From the NCBI RefSeq assembly GCF_004340205.1, contig NZ_SLWB01000011.1, forward strand, positions 62,001 through 126,000: DNA of 64,000 nucleotides, in the 5' to 3' direction. This document shows positions 44,838 to 54,216 of the stretch, in pieces. The notes below the pieces were generated by a model, which did no database searches, was not told the DNA's origin, and was given only the letters and a program-made list of their open reading frames with translations. The translations under genes and the position numbers were made by a program. Numbering within the stretch: the stretch's first letter is position 1; every line of letters starts with the position of its first letter. Source of the stretch: Acetobacteroides hydrogenigenes (GTDB lineage Bacteria > Bacteroidota > Bacteroidia > Bacteroidales > ZOR0009).

Positions 44838-46550
44838 CTACCTTGCATACCTCCTCTTACGGAGCATGATAAATACAACACCAAAAACTACCAACAGCAG
44901 CATAGGAATAGCCGTATTAATAGCAATCCACAGGCTACGCTGGGTGTAAATCTTGCTTTTATCGAGCATACGGATAACCATTTCGCGGTTACGTATCTGC
45001 ATAAGCCCAGTATCATCATTAAGGTAGCTGATTACGTTCAGCAGGAAGTCCTTATTGCCAAACTGCTGATTCATGTACTTATCGAAGCCTAACGGATAAG
45101 GCATTACGCCATCAGCACGTCTTGTAACGTCGTTGCGGATGATGTCACCATCGGCAACTACCACCATTTTAGTCGGGTTACTTTTGCCAACCAAGGGCTT
45201 TCCATTAGCAACAACACCGGGTACCATCCGGTTTTGGAAGGCCGAAGTAAATTGTCCTTCGAGCAGCATAGCCACCGGTGCCCATGCACGGTTGAAGTCG
45301 CCGGGCTTAAACTTGCGCGTTACCTGAGCAAGGCTTACCATAACCGGCGCCTGAATCTCGCGAGCGTACTGCGAGGTACCAAGCAGCACTGTCTTCTTTA
45401 TATCATGCCCTACCCCTACGGTATCTATGCTTGAAGGGTACTTGGAGTATACCACATTCAGATTTTTGGTAATGATATTATCATCAGGAGCGTTGAGCAG
45501 CGGGTAGTAGTACCAAGGTGATGGAACAAACTGTGGTTGAGCGCCCGGCACGGCCATATTCACCGGTATTAGTATGCTTTGCGCATCCTGCAGCACGGTT
45601 GGGTTTATGCGCACGCCGTACTTAAAGAGTTGATCGTCGAGGTTATGCTCGTTAACAAGACCAAAGGTAACCTCTCCTGTAGCCAAGCTATCGTCGTTCA
45701 CTGTTACCGCATCGATAAACCATGCTACCTTACCACCGCGCATGATGTACTGGTCGAGAACCAGCTTGTCGGCCTCACTCCACTTCTTTAGCGGCTTAGC
45801 AATAATAGCAGTCGAGAAGCCATCGAGCGCCCCCATACGGCCACGAATGGAAACGGAGTCGATATTAAAGCGCTCGGAAAGCACCTGAAGGGCTCCCTGC
45901 GCATGAAGGGCATCAAGTTCGTCGTGACCCTGAATGAAGGCAATCTTGGGTAGTTCCTTCTTCATGATCATATCGATAGCCGATATGAAGCTGTACTCCA
46001 AGTTTTGAACGCCGATGGTAATAGCCTCTTCTGGGTTAACCCTCGAATTGCTGGTAAGCAGGTTTATGCCGATCTCGTAGCCATTGTAGCTTACGATAGC
46101 ACCAGGGAATAGCGTTCGCTGGTTTATGCCGCCTTCGGCATTTTTCTCCTGAACGTTAACCGGGCGTAGCCCCTTTTTATAGAGTTCCTCGTAAAGGGCG
46201 TTCTGCTTTTTCCCTCCTTCGGCAGCAGGATTGACGAACTCGTACTGAAGGTTTCCTCCGCTGTAGGCCGAAAGTTCATCGAGCATCTCCTTTACGGAGC
46301 GTTTCATCTTTTTAAAGGCAATGGGCATATCGCCATCGAGGTATACCTTAACGTATACCACATCCTTCACCTGTTTTAGCTTATCCTTGGTAACCTGCGA
46401 GAGCGTAAAGCGGCTATCGGAGGTAAGATCGAGGCGAAAATATAGAAATGATGCCACTAGATTTACGGCCAGCACTGCACCCAGAAAAAGGGCTAGCGTC
46501 TTAAGCGATTTGGCTTTTTGTCCGCTTGATATTATGAATAGCTTCTTCAT
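44838..46550 (-). CDS. gldG: GldG-type ABC transporter auxiliary protein
   Basis: About 570 residues. An N-terminal membrane helix (LALFLGAVLAVNLVASFLYF), a long periplasmic region of the GldG/ABC-type uncharacterised family (RLDLTSDSRFTLSQVTKDKLK, VYVKVYLDGDMPIAFKKMK, PKIAFIQGHDELD) and a C-terminal membrane helix before a basic tail. In Flavobacterium, GldA, GldF and GldG form an ABC transporter needed for gliding, but homologues occur in non-gliding species. The start at 46550 (MKKLFI) is chosen because the ORF-based start overlaps gldF. GldF lies 7 bases upstream. Confidence 0.93.
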   Translation of the reverse strand: MKKLFIISSGQKAKSLKTLALFLGAVLAVNLVASFLYFRLDLTSDSRFTLSQVTKDKLKQVKDVVYVKVYLDGDMPIAFKKMKRSVKEMLDELSAYSGGNLQYEFVNPAAEGGKKQNALYEELYKKGLRPVNVQEKNAEGGINQRTLFPGAIVSYNGYEIGINLLTSNSRVNPEEAITIGVQNLEYSFISAIDMIMKKELPKIAFIQGHDELDALHAQGALQVLSERFNIDSVSIRGRMGALDGFSTAIIAKPLKKWSEADKLVLDQYIMRGGKVAWFIDAVTVNDDSLATGEVTFGLVNEHNLDDQLFKYGVRINPTVLQDAQSILIPVNMAVPGAQPQFVPSPWYYYPLLNAPDDNIITKNLNVVYSKYPSSIDTVGVGHDIKKTVLLGTSQYAREIQAPVMVSLAQVTRKFKPGDFNRAWAPVAMLLEGQFTSAFQNRMVPGVVANGKPLVGKSNPTKMVVVADGDIIRNDVTRRADGVMPYPLGFDKYMNQQFGNKDFLLNVISYLNDDTGLMQIRNREMVIRMLDKSKIYTQRSLWIAINTAIPMLLLVVFGVVFIMLRKRRYAR

Positions 46551-46557
46551 TTTATCC

Positions 46558-47292
46558 CTATTTCCAGTTTCGTGATTGTACCTTGAGCATCGTAGCATAG
46601 ACGAACACCGCAATGGCGCTAACGAAGTAGATCACATCGCGCGAATCGATTACCCCCTTGCTCATCGACTTGTAGTGCTCGTTGATTCCAAAACTCACTA
46701 CAATGCTGTCGACCGATTTGAGGAAAGGGAAAGATGCCAGCGAATCGAAGCCAATGTACATGAACAGGCAAAGCACCGCAGCCAGAATAAACGACACGAT
46801 TTGGTTGTCGGTAAGCGACGAAGAGAATACGCCAATTGCCGCGTATACGGCCGCTAAGAAGAACAGCCCAATAAACGATCCCCACATGGCTCCCATATCA
46901 ACATTGCCAACGGGGTTGGCCAGCTGGTATACCGAAAAGAGGTAGATGAGCGTGGGTATTAACGCTATCAGCACCAGCACCACCGCACCTAGGAACTTAC
47001 CGCCCACCAGCTGTAGGTCGGTAAGCGGACGGGTAAGCAGCAGTTCCACCGTTCCGGTTTTCTTCTCCTCGGCAAACATGCGCATGGTAACCGCAGGCAC
47101 CAGCAGCAGAAACACCCAGGGGGCTATAAAGAAGAGCGTATCGAGCGAGGCAAATCCTCCATCGATAACGTTGTACTCGCCGGGTGATACCCACATAAAC
47201 CAGCTGGTAATAGCCAAGAATATGCCTACAGCCACATACCCGGTAATGGTAGAAAAGAACGTGCTAATCTCCTTAAATAGAATACTACGCAT
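46558..47292 (-). CDS. gldF: GldF-type ABC transporter permease
   Basis: A 244-residue ABC-2 permease with six hydrophobic segments. It begins MRSILFKEISTFFSTITGYV and has the family-typical MRMFAEEKKTGTVELLLTRPLTD segment (about 67-89). It should form the membrane channel that works with GldG and the ATPase GldA. No ATPase gene is adjacent, so the GldA homologue must be elsewhere. It is the first gene of gldF-gldG-DUF4340. Confidence 0.93.
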   Translation of the reverse strand: MRSILFKEISTFFSTITGYVAVGIFLAITSWFMWVSPGEYNVIDGGFASLDTLFFIAPWVFLLLVPAVTMRMFAEEKKTGTVELLLTRPLTDLQLVGGKFLGAVVLVLIALIPTLIYLFSVYQLANPVGNVDMGAMWGSFIGLFFLAAVYAAIGVFSSSLTDNQIVSFILAAVLCLFMYIGFDSLASFPFLKSVDSIVVSFGINEHYKSMSKGVIDSRDVIYFVSAIAVFVYATMLKVQSRNWK

Positions 47293-47582
47293 TACTTAAT
47301 AAATTTTACCTGCAAAAGTAGCATCTTATCGCTATTGGTGCAGGCTACATCCTTTAATAATGGATAAAAAACAGGTGTTGTTGTTTGAATCTACAGTAAA
47401 TCCTACACTTCTATAAACCTACCCCAAAACACCTCTTATGCCTCTTTATGTGGTAAAGCACTATCAAAATGCCATAAATACATATTTAAGCTATAAATAA
47501 CACAACGGAAAAATTCAACGCAACAAAAATTCGCTAATTTTAAAACCAATAAACACTAATTTCAACTAAAACAGAAACAACT

Positions 47583-48260
47583 ATGAACAAATTCGCTTTA
47601 GTTACTATTTTCTTTTCGATTCTACTTCTTAAGGACATTTCTTTGAATGCTCAAAACATTAAAATTAAGTTTCCCCCCGGATACAATGTGATCGTTCAAG
47701 GGGAAAGGATTCCTGGAGTTACAGGCTCTCAATACCTTTCAGAAGAATGGACCAAAGGTCGAATAACTTTAAATGACGGAAATTATATAGACTCTATTGA
47801 TCTTCGTTTAAACGCATATAAAAATGAGATGCACTATCTCGACAAAGGAATCGAATATTCGATTAGTACTCCTAAAAACATCAAAGAGATAATAATCAGC
47901 AATAGAAAATTCATTTATAGTCCCTACATAGAAGGGTCTACAATTTTGTATAGCTACTTTGAAGTTTTGGCTGAAGGCAAAACAGATCTTCTAGCTCTAC
48001 ACTACATAATAAGAAAACCGTCAAGTTACAATCAGGCCTTAGATTATGGAGAAAAAAATGATCGGTTGGTTCTAAGCGAAAAATACTTTATAAGAAGAGG
48101 CAACACTGTCATTGAGCATGATAAAAAAGGGAAAAACCTAATGGAATTGGCAGGAATTAAAGGTGATCAAATAAAAACCAAGATCAAAGAAGATAATTTA
48201 TCTCTCAAAAAAAAGGAAGATTTAATCAAACTTGTAACGTATGCCAATACGCTAAACTAG
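47583..48260 (+). CDS. Secreted protein, paralogue of the 52819 gene
   Basis: A 225-residue protein with a signal peptide (1-23, ending LNAQ). It is clearly homologous along its length to the 233-residue protein at 52819: shared SQYLSEEWTKG, SIDLRLNAYKNEMHYL, RKFIYSPY, YFEVLAEGK and KKKEDLIKLV. The DLRLNAYKNEM motif resembles a widespread family of small Bacteroidota secreted proteins of unknown function. The gene is visibly AT-rich compared with its neighbours. It is a single gene with a strong terminator. Confidence 0.8.
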   Translation: MNKFALVTIFFSILLLKDISLNAQNIKIKFPPGYNVIVQGERIPGVTGSQYLSEEWTKGRITLNDGNYIDSIDLRLNAYKNEMHYLDKGIEYSISTPKNIKEIIISNRKFIYSPYIEGSTILYSYFEVLAEGKTDLLALHYIIRKPSSYNQALDYGEKNDRLVLSEKYFIRRGNTVIEHDKKGKNLMELAGIKGDQIKTKIKEDNLSLKKKEDLIKLVTYANTLN

Positions 48261-48280
48261 CATCATTAAACAGCAAAATA

Positions 48281-48324
48281 ACAAGGGCGATTGGTAGAAA
48301 CCTCTCCAATCGCCCTTGTTCTCT
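48281..48324 (+). terminator. Intrinsic terminator after the 47583 gene
   Basis: Arms ACAAGGGCGATTGG and CCAATCGCCCTTGT around a short loop. Confidence 0.9.
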
Positions 48325-48379
48325 TACTATACCAAAACGCCTTCTATTGCATAATCAGGACAAACTATAAACAGATGCA

Positions 48380-49912
48380 TTACCTTGTTGAGAAGCGCAC
48401 CAGATTCAGAAAGCCCAGCTGAGCAACCTTCTGCAGCTTCCGGTAGTCAATCTTATCGGGCGTATCGTTGGGCGTGTGGTAGTCGTCGTGAAAAGCGGCC
48501 ATCCATCCTATGAACGGAACGCCATGAACGGAAAACGGACCATGGTCGCTACGGCTACCGGGGCCACCCAGCGACGCACGAGAGCGTAGGCTAAGGATAT
48601 TGCCCATCTCGGCATTCGTCTTCTCGGTAATCTCTTTAATCGAAGGCTGCTTCTCGTAGTAGAAGAAGTAGGCTTCGCGGCTAAGCGTATCCTTGGGGTA
48701 CGAGCGGCCAATCATATCGTAGTTAATGTAGAGCTGCGTTTTATCCATGGCGATGTAGGGGTTGCGGCTGTAGTAGGTCGATCCCCAAAGCCCCTTCTCC
48801 TCGCAGGTCCAAAGGCCAAACACGATGCTCACCTTAGGCTTAATGCCCGACTCCTTTAGCGCCTTTGCTATGGTTAGCACCCCAACGGTTCCCGAGGCAT
48901 TATCGTCGGCACCAGGGAATAGCGTGCTGCCCCACAAGCCGTAGTGGTCGTAGTGCGCCCCAACAACGATGCAGCGGGTGGTATCCTCGCCAGGAATAAC
49001 GCCTACCACATTGCGCACCTTGCAGAGCTCGCCTCCAGAAACATCGCCCGTTACCTTGATGCGCACTTTTAGGGGCGCCGCTTTGGCCGATACGTAGCTA
49101 GGCGCTTTATCTGCATTAACGCCAACCGAGCCAAGAGCAGCACGAAGAAAAACGCTCGAAAGGTTGAAGGCCACAGGCGCTACCGATGTCGAATCGTTGG
49201 GCAAGGCCAGGATATCATCGGCAACGCTACGAGCCTTCCCGATGTAAGGAACGGTATTGGCTAGCTCCGAACCATTGGTGATGTACACAACTGCAGCAGC
49301 CCCACGACGCTTGGCCTCGCTGGTGGCATTATCCAGAATATCCTGCTTTTGCTTTGGGGTAAGCGTCTTCGACTTAAAGATGTCCGTTTTAAGGATCTCC
49401 TCGCCGTAAGGGAAGAGCACAATTACCTTACCCCTAACATCTACCTTACCGTAGCTATCAAGGCCAAACTCTGGAAGGTATAGCCCATAACCAGCATAAA
49501 CCGCATCACCATCGATGCGGAAGCTGTTGAGCACCCTGCGGCTTTTGATGTAGTAGTCGACATTAGGCGTTGGCATAAAGGTGCTGCCCCCAAAGGCAAT
49601 CTCCATAGCCTCGTTTTGGGGATGCGAATATCTTACAAGATTGAAGCTTTGAAAGTAGCTCTTAGCATCGCCGGCAGGCTGAATGCCGTACACGCCAAAC
49701 ATCGATGCGATGTAGTCCGACGCAAGCACCGCTCCCTTCTCGGTAGAGTAGCGCCCCTCCATTAAGGGCGAAGCCAGGAAGTCTAGCGGAGCCTTCAAGG
49801 CATTAACGGTTATGGCATCGAGCCCGCGCTGCTCGGCAGGCGACTGGGCCAGCAGCGGCTCTCCAAACAGCAGCAAGCCAAGCGCAAGTAGTGCAGTAGT
49901 ACGTTTCTTCAT
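48380..49912 (-). CDS. Exported M28 family zinc aminopeptidase
   Basis: A 510-residue enzyme with a signal peptide (1-23, ending LAQS). A PA-like insert (about 135-225) precedes the M28 catalytic domain. The zinc and catalytic residues are visible: His320 and Asp322 in GAHYDHYG, Asp336 in PGADDNASG, Glu371/Glu372 in CEEKGLWG, Asp in YINYDMIG, and a late His in DHGPFSVHGVPF. Such enzymes remove N-terminal residues from peptides in the periplasm or outside. Single gene. Confidence 0.93.
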   Translation of the reverse strand: MKKRTTALLALGLLLFGEPLLAQSPAEQRGLDAITVNALKAPLDFLASPLMEGRYSTEKGAVLASDYIASMFGVYGIQPAGDAKSYFQSFNLVRYSHPQNEAMEIAFGGSTFMPTPNVDYYIKSRRVLNSFRIDGDAVYAGYGLYLPEFGLDSYGKVDVRGKVIVLFPYGEEILKTDIFKSKTLTPKQKQDILDNATSEAKRRGAAAVVYITNGSELANTVPYIGKARSVADDILALPNDSTSVAPVAFNLSSVFLRAALGSVGVNADKAPSYVSAKAAPLKVRIKVTGDVSGGELCKVRNVVGVIPGEDTTRCIVVGAHYDHYGLWGSTLFPGADDNASGTVGVLTIAKALKESGIKPKVSIVFGLWTCEEKGLWGSTYYSRNPYIAMDKTQLYINYDMIGRSYPKDTLSREAYFFYYEKQPSIKEITEKTNAEMGNILSLRSRASLGGPGSRSDHGPFSVHGVPFIGWMAAFHDDYHTPNDTPDKIDYRKLQKVAQLGFLNLVRFSTR

Positions 49913-50151
49913 CGGTTAGGTTTATTTTTGCGCGGGGGAGGTCCCACATAAAACGGACGCGCCCCCTTGCCTATTTTTCACCTTTAGACGATGCGAGCGC
50001 GAAAACCTTGCGGTGCAGCCCCGCAAAAAACGTACGAACGGATCGCCGTCGAGCGAAGGAACTGGCCCCTGCGAAGCATAGGCTCAGCACAAACGCTTAC
50101 CGATTAAGGCCTGCTGCTGCTACCCTAACAGAAGGATGTCGCCCCGCCAGC

Positions 50152-50958
50152 TCATCTTCTACTCGCAAAGATGCTCCCAAGCTCCCTTACGAATTCCCGT
50201 TCCCACTTCAGCCGCTCGTGCCCTCCGTCGTAGACGATTGCCGTATAGCGGTACTTTTGCTTTTTCAGCCGTTTTACCAGCGCCTGGTATTTATCCATCG
50301 CAAAATCCTCGTTGCTGCCGTAGGCGATATGCAGCGTGGGCGAAATATTGGGCCTCCACTTAATGCTTTTTACCTTCTCGCCTAAGGGCGAAAAGCAGAT
50401 AAGCTCCGAGAAGAGCTCGGGATGTATCCTACTTAGCGTGATCCCAAAGCCGGCCCCGTTGGAGGCGCCGTAAAAGAACCGGCTGCTCCGCTCCTTCGAT
50501 ACTGAGTAGCGCTTTTCGATATACGGAATCAGCTCCTCCGCAAAGAAGCCAATATGGTTGACGAACAAATCCTTTAGCTTCGGATCATCAGCCGATCCCA
50601 TTGTCTCCACGTACTCATAGTGCCTGTAGGATAAGTTAACGGGTACAGGTTTCTCATTCGAATAAGCGCCCGCTAGAATAATGGGCGGAATAATTTTACG
50701 GTCAATCAGCGAATCGAGCAGCACCCTATAGCGCCCATCGGTAATCATTTGCCCATCGGTGGCAAATACGACCGGATACGGAACCGAATCCGAATAATCT
50801 TTCGGGAGGTAAATGCAGATGACGCGAGGCTCGTTCATGTAGCGGCTTTGCAGGGTATCGATAAGGAACTTCGATCCTCCCCCAAGGCCTTGCGCGTAGC
50901 CTGCCGATACGAGTAGCGCAGTAAACGCCAGCATCAATGAATACTTCAATTTTTTCAT
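50152..50958 (-). CDS. Exported alpha/beta-hydrolase esterase
   Basis: A 268-residue protein with a signal peptide (1-22, ending GYAQ). It has the putative-esterase fold: YPVVFATDGQMI, the nucleophile elbow GASNGAGFG, in which the usual GxSxG is GASNG, and the catalytic His in DGGHERLKWE. It resembles the esterase at 30963 in general plan but not in detail. The substrate is unknown. The 49913-50151 gap ahead of the M28 gene shows no feature. Confidence 0.85.
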   Translation of the reverse strand: MKKLKYSLMLAFTALLVSAGYAQGLGGGSKFLIDTLQSRYMNEPRVICIYLPKDYSDSVPYPVVFATDGQMITDGRYRVLLDSLIDRKIIPPIILAGAYSNEKPVPVNLSYRHYEYVETMGSADDPKLKDLFVNHIGFFAEELIPYIEKRYSVSKERSSRFFYGASNGAGFGITLSRIHPELFSELICFSPLGEKVKSIKWRPNISPTLHIAYGSNEDFAMDKYQALVKRLKKQKYRYTAIVYDGGHERLKWEREFVRELGSIFASRR

Positions 50959-51446
50959 AGTATTATGTTTGTAGAGTTTTCTGATGTAGCTGTATAATGA
51001 TAATAACCCTCTGCCCCGCTAAGCATAGGCTCTGCCCTTGTTTGGCAAAGGCTGTTGCCTTTCGTCAGTACTAACATTGCAGGCTATCGCCCATAGCCGA
51101 ACACCGGCGCAACGCTTAGCGGCCCGTACGGCCGGCCGTAAATGTAGCAAGAAAAGCTTTCAGCTAAGCACCCTCAACCCGCTATTCTACGGGGTGGCAG
51201 GCCAGCGCTAGGGAGCACCGCAGGTTCGGGTGGCTTTTTAGGAGGTAGTAGAGTAACTGGCGGTAAAAGTTTATTAGCTAACATTTAATTATTGCTTGCA
51301 GGTGAAAATACATTTTATAACTTAGCTGCCATCACCTTATTTAGATCATACATATATGCCATTAGCTACACGTTTAGAAAATAGGCTTTCTTCTTCCGCT
51401 GCCGCAGCAAGGCGGGTCGGAGCCTTCGCCGAGGCGGCAAGCTCGG

Positions 51447-51822
51447 TTTCGGCAAGGGCGCATTCCATTTCGGGAGCGCCAAGGTTCGTTTCGCTACTGG
51501 CAACCTTCTTTTCGGTGCAGCCAAGCTTAGCTTCGGGGCACCCGCATCAATTTCCGTTCAGCTAGGATTCATTTCGTTGCAGTCGAGCTTGATTTCGGAG
51601 CAGCCAGGCTTTATTTCGGAAGCATCAAACGTCATTTCGTCAGCGTCACATGTCATTGCGTCATGTTCAAGCTTTATTTCGGAGCATCCAAGCTTCATTT
51701 CGGAAGCGCCAAACGTCATTTCGTCAGCATCACATGTCATTGCGTCATGTTCAAGCTTCGTTTCGGAGCAGCCAAGCTTCATTTCGGAGGCGACAGGGTT
51801 CGTTTCGCTGTTGCCATGCCCC
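51447..51822. repeat. Array C: about eighteen 21-bp units
   Basis: Consecutive units beginning TTTCGG, consensus close to TTTCGGAGCAGCCAAGCTTC plus A; only unit 5 and the last unit deviate from 21 bp. Weaker units seem to extend back to about 51391. Units 8-11 and 12-15 form an 84-bp duplication with about 8 differences. Dyads span the unit borders, such as GCTTC-ATTTCG-GAAGC. Because 21 is a multiple of 3 the array gives open frames on both strands, but these have no start context or family match and I treat them as spurious. The gene at 51906 starts 83 bases on. Confidence 0.88.
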
Positions 51823-51905
51823 TATGCTAGCGCCTAACTCAGAAAAGCAAACCGGCAGTCGGCCTTCTTTCTTCGGGTAGCTGCCTATACTATAACCTAA
51901 ACTAT

Positions 51906-52631
51906 ATGATTATGCAGAAGAAAACCGCAAACTCAGTACGAATGCTTAAGTCCACCTCGCTGGTGCTTGGGCAAAATCAGGCAAAATGGGCTACGTCGGT
52001 AGTTCTAGCCAAGTCGGTACCTTCCTACATGGAGATTGTCGGTATGATAGACGATGCCGCCGTAGATGCGGATAAGGATATACTGGCAGCGGCCATCACC
52101 AAAAACGAAACCAGAGATAACCTAGAGGAGGAGCTTTTCCTCTGCTGCTCTGGGCTGATTTCGATTGCCAACTACGAAAAGAATGCGGAATTGGCTCAGG
52201 CGGTAAAGCACACGGAGTCGAGCTTGGAGAAGATGAAGGACGATCAGCTAATAACCACCGGAAAAACGGTGCTCGCCTTGGCGAAGGCTAACGCGAAGAA
52301 GCTAGAGGACTACGGGTATATGGCTGCGGATATCACAGCGCTCGAAACCCTAATCGGACAGTTTACAGCTGTGCAGGCAACGCCTCGCAGCGAGGAGTCT
52401 ACCCGCGTTGCGGCTAAAATGTCGATGAACGAGATTATCCGTAAGGCCAAGGAGCTGCTCACCGATCAGATCGACCATCAGATGGAGCTTATGCGCCGCC
52501 GCGAGCCCGAGTTCTACAACGCTTACCAGTCGGCCCGTAAGATTATTGACATCGGCGTACGCCACGAGAAGAAGGAGAAAACCCTAAAGGCCGAAGGGGA
52601 ACGTCAAAATCCCGAAGCGGATACCGAGTAA
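51906..52631 (+). CDS. Soluble helical protein downstream of array C
   Basis: A 241-residue cytosolic protein of unknown function, starting MIMQKK (a Met at residue 3 is an alternative). It is predicted to be all helical, with two similar-sized helical halves around a Pro-containing hinge (AVQATPRSEE). A C-terminal motif REPEFYNAYQSARKIIDIG occurs before a Glu/Lys-rich tail. I recall comparable F-Y-x-x-Y-x-x-A-R-x-I-x-D-x-G endings in other Bacteroidota unknowns, without a named family. It is the third array-associated small protein here. The neighbour 187 bases downstream is the secreted paralogue gene. Confidence 0.82.
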   Translation: MIMQKKTANSVRMLKSTSLVLGQNQAKWATSVVLAKSVPSYMEIVGMIDDAAVDADKDILAAAITKNETRDNLEEELFLCCSGLISIANYEKNAELAQAVKHTESSLEKMKDDQLITTGKTVLALAKANAKKLEDYGYMAADITALETLIGQFTAVQATPRSEESTRVAAKMSMNEIIRKAKELLTDQIDHQMELMRRREPEFYNAYQSARKIIDIGVRHEKKEKTLKAEGERQNPEADTE

Positions 52632-52818
52632 AAGGAGCCTCATAGCAAAGTGCCTCTTTCTCTTATGCTGCTACTTGCAGTAAGGTTCTGAACAATTTGT
52701 ACAAAAGCTATTCAGCACATTACAAATCGCACTTTGAAAAAACAGCATAAAAACAAAATACTTTGTTGCAAAAGTTGACAATCAATCCATAATTTCATCA
52801 ACAAAATCAAAAACAATC

Positions 52819-53520
52819 ATGAAAAAACTTGTGCTATTTTCTTTTCTATTAGCAAGTTTCTCTTTAAACGGTTTTTTCACATACTCACAAACCGTTGCCG
52901 TAATAAGACCCAATGTCGACGTTGCATTTCCTCCGGGTAGCAATATAATTGTTAAAGGCGAAAATATAATTGGTGTTGACGGGTCTCAATATCTTTCTGA
53001 AGAGTGGACAAAAGGTAATATTACAATGAATAATGGTACTATAATTGATTCCATAGATCTTCGATTAAATGCATATAAAAAAGAGATGCACTACTTATAC
53101 AAAGATGTTGAGTATTCAATTAACTCTCCTGAAAGTATTAGAGAGGTAAAAATGGGAAATAGGAAGTTTATCTACAGCTCTTATAAAACGGATAAGAACG
53201 ACATCTCAAAAAACTATTTTGAAGTTCTAGCAGAAGGAAAAGCAAGCCTCCTAGTTTTATATTACATCAAGAGAATTAGTTCAAACTATAATGTTGTTCT
53301 AGACGTTGGTAATAGGAATGACCAATTAGAATTAAATGAAAAATACTTTATTACTATTGGAAATTCTATCATTGAAATTGACAAAAAAGGTAAAAGCATA
53401 TTTGACAACCTAGGAGATAAAAGCGATCTTCTAAAAAAACGAATAAAGGAGGAAGATCTATCGTTTAAGAAAAAAGAAGATTTGATTAAGATAGTATCCT
53501 ATATGAACGAGATTAATTAA
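52819..53520 (+). CDS. Secreted protein, paralogue of the 47583 gene
   Basis: A 233-residue protein with a signal peptide (1-24, ending TYSQ). It is homologous throughout to the protein at 47583 (SQYLSEEWTKG, SIDLRLNAYKKEMHYL, NRKFIYSSY, YFEVLAEGK, KKKEDLIKIV). The N-terminus before the shared part is slightly longer. It is AT-rich like its paralogue. The function is unknown; the strong conservation of the SEEWTKG and LRLNAYK segments suggests a structural or binding role rather than drift. Confidence 0.8.
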   Translation: MKKLVLFSFLLASFSLNGFFTYSQTVAVIRPNVDVAFPPGSNIIVKGENIIGVDGSQYLSEEWTKGNITMNNGTIIDSIDLRLNAYKKEMHYLYKDVEYSINSPESIREVKMGNRKFIYSSYKTDKNDISKNYFEVLAEGKASLLVLYYIKRISSNYNVVLDVGNRNDQLELNEKYFITIGNSIIEIDKKGKSIFDNLGDKSDLLKKRIKEEDLSFKKKEDLIKIVSYMNEIN

Positions 53521-53537
53521 ATCTTTCATCAACTTGT

Positions 53538-53575
53538 AAAAAAGCGATTTGAAACATTTCAGATCGCTTTTTTAT
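53538..53575 (+). terminator. Intrinsic terminator after the 52819 gene
   Basis: Arms AAAGCGATTTGAA and TTTCAGATCGCTTT, then a T run. Confidence 0.85.
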
Positions 53576-53828
53576 TTCATTCGCATCGTATACTAATTTT
53601 ACGGGATAAGCCGTATATCAGACAACAGCAATGGGTCTGAATCCCAAAGAAGCCTATCTCCAAGCGTCAGACTATTTGCCTTGGTTATACCAATCGTACT
53701 AGGCAAATCATAGAGAGAATAAATAACCATCAAGCACCATCCTTAACCAAGTATAGCACTCCTTAAATAACTATTAGTCAAGCCAAACGTTTCTTAGATG
53801 GTTATACAAAGAAGCTAATAAGAATAGG

Positions 53829-53913
53829 AGGCTGCGTTGAAAGATGATGTTTCTTGTATTCATTGTTTTTAATCCAGGCCGTTTTAAAAAGATCTTTCAA
53901 TGCAGCCTTTTTT
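53829..53913 (+). ncRNA. Orphan terminator-like hairpin, possible small RNA
   Basis: Arms GGCTGCGTTGAAAGAT and ATCTTTCAATGCAGCC with one mismatch, a loop of about 43 bases, and then six T. No protein gene lies between the 53575 terminator and this one, so it may end a small RNA or be a bare mobile fragment. Confidence 0.45.
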
Positions 53914-53938
53914 GTTGCTCCTTGAATTCAAAAAAAGC

Positions 53939-53986
53939 GAAAGCTGCACCTCCGACCAACCTCCCCTTTGGCGGATATGCAGCTTT
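53939..53986 (-). terminator. Probable terminator of ilvA
   Basis: Arms GAAAGCTGCA and TGCAGCTTTC around a 28-base loop. On the minus strand a CGCTTTTTTT run follows. It lies about 230 bases past the ilvA stop codon. Confidence 0.55.
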
Positions 53987-54125
53987 CTTATGAGCCGTAG
54001 AAGCATGTTCTAGGGCTTTTTTGTTGTTTGTTACAGCTTCAGCACAGAGTCTCAGAGATCACAGAGCAGCACGGAGGCTTTTATCCAAAACATGTTGAGA
54101 ATAGCATCCTTCTAATCCCGCTAAG

Positions 54126-54212
54126 GAGGGATGTCGCTACGCTCCACTTCTTTTAACTTCAAATCTATTCCGTTTAACTCCCGTTTATTTCCGTATAACT
54201 TCGTGCTATTTA
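54126..54212. repeat. 11-bp periodic element, copy 4
   Basis: ATTCCGTTTAACTCCCGTTT and nearby ATTTCCGTATAACTTC, ending 5 bases before the ilvA stop codon. The flank GTCGCTACGCTCCACTTC matches the flank of copy 1 (GTCGCTTCGCGCCACTTC). Confidence 0.65.
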
Positions 54213-54216
54213 CAGA

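Noticed and set aside
51558-51880. Several 70-90 codon repetitive ORFs on both strands over array C
   Set aside because: Same reason: 21-bp units keep frames open on both strands. The repeats show nucleotide-level dyads and no protein logic.
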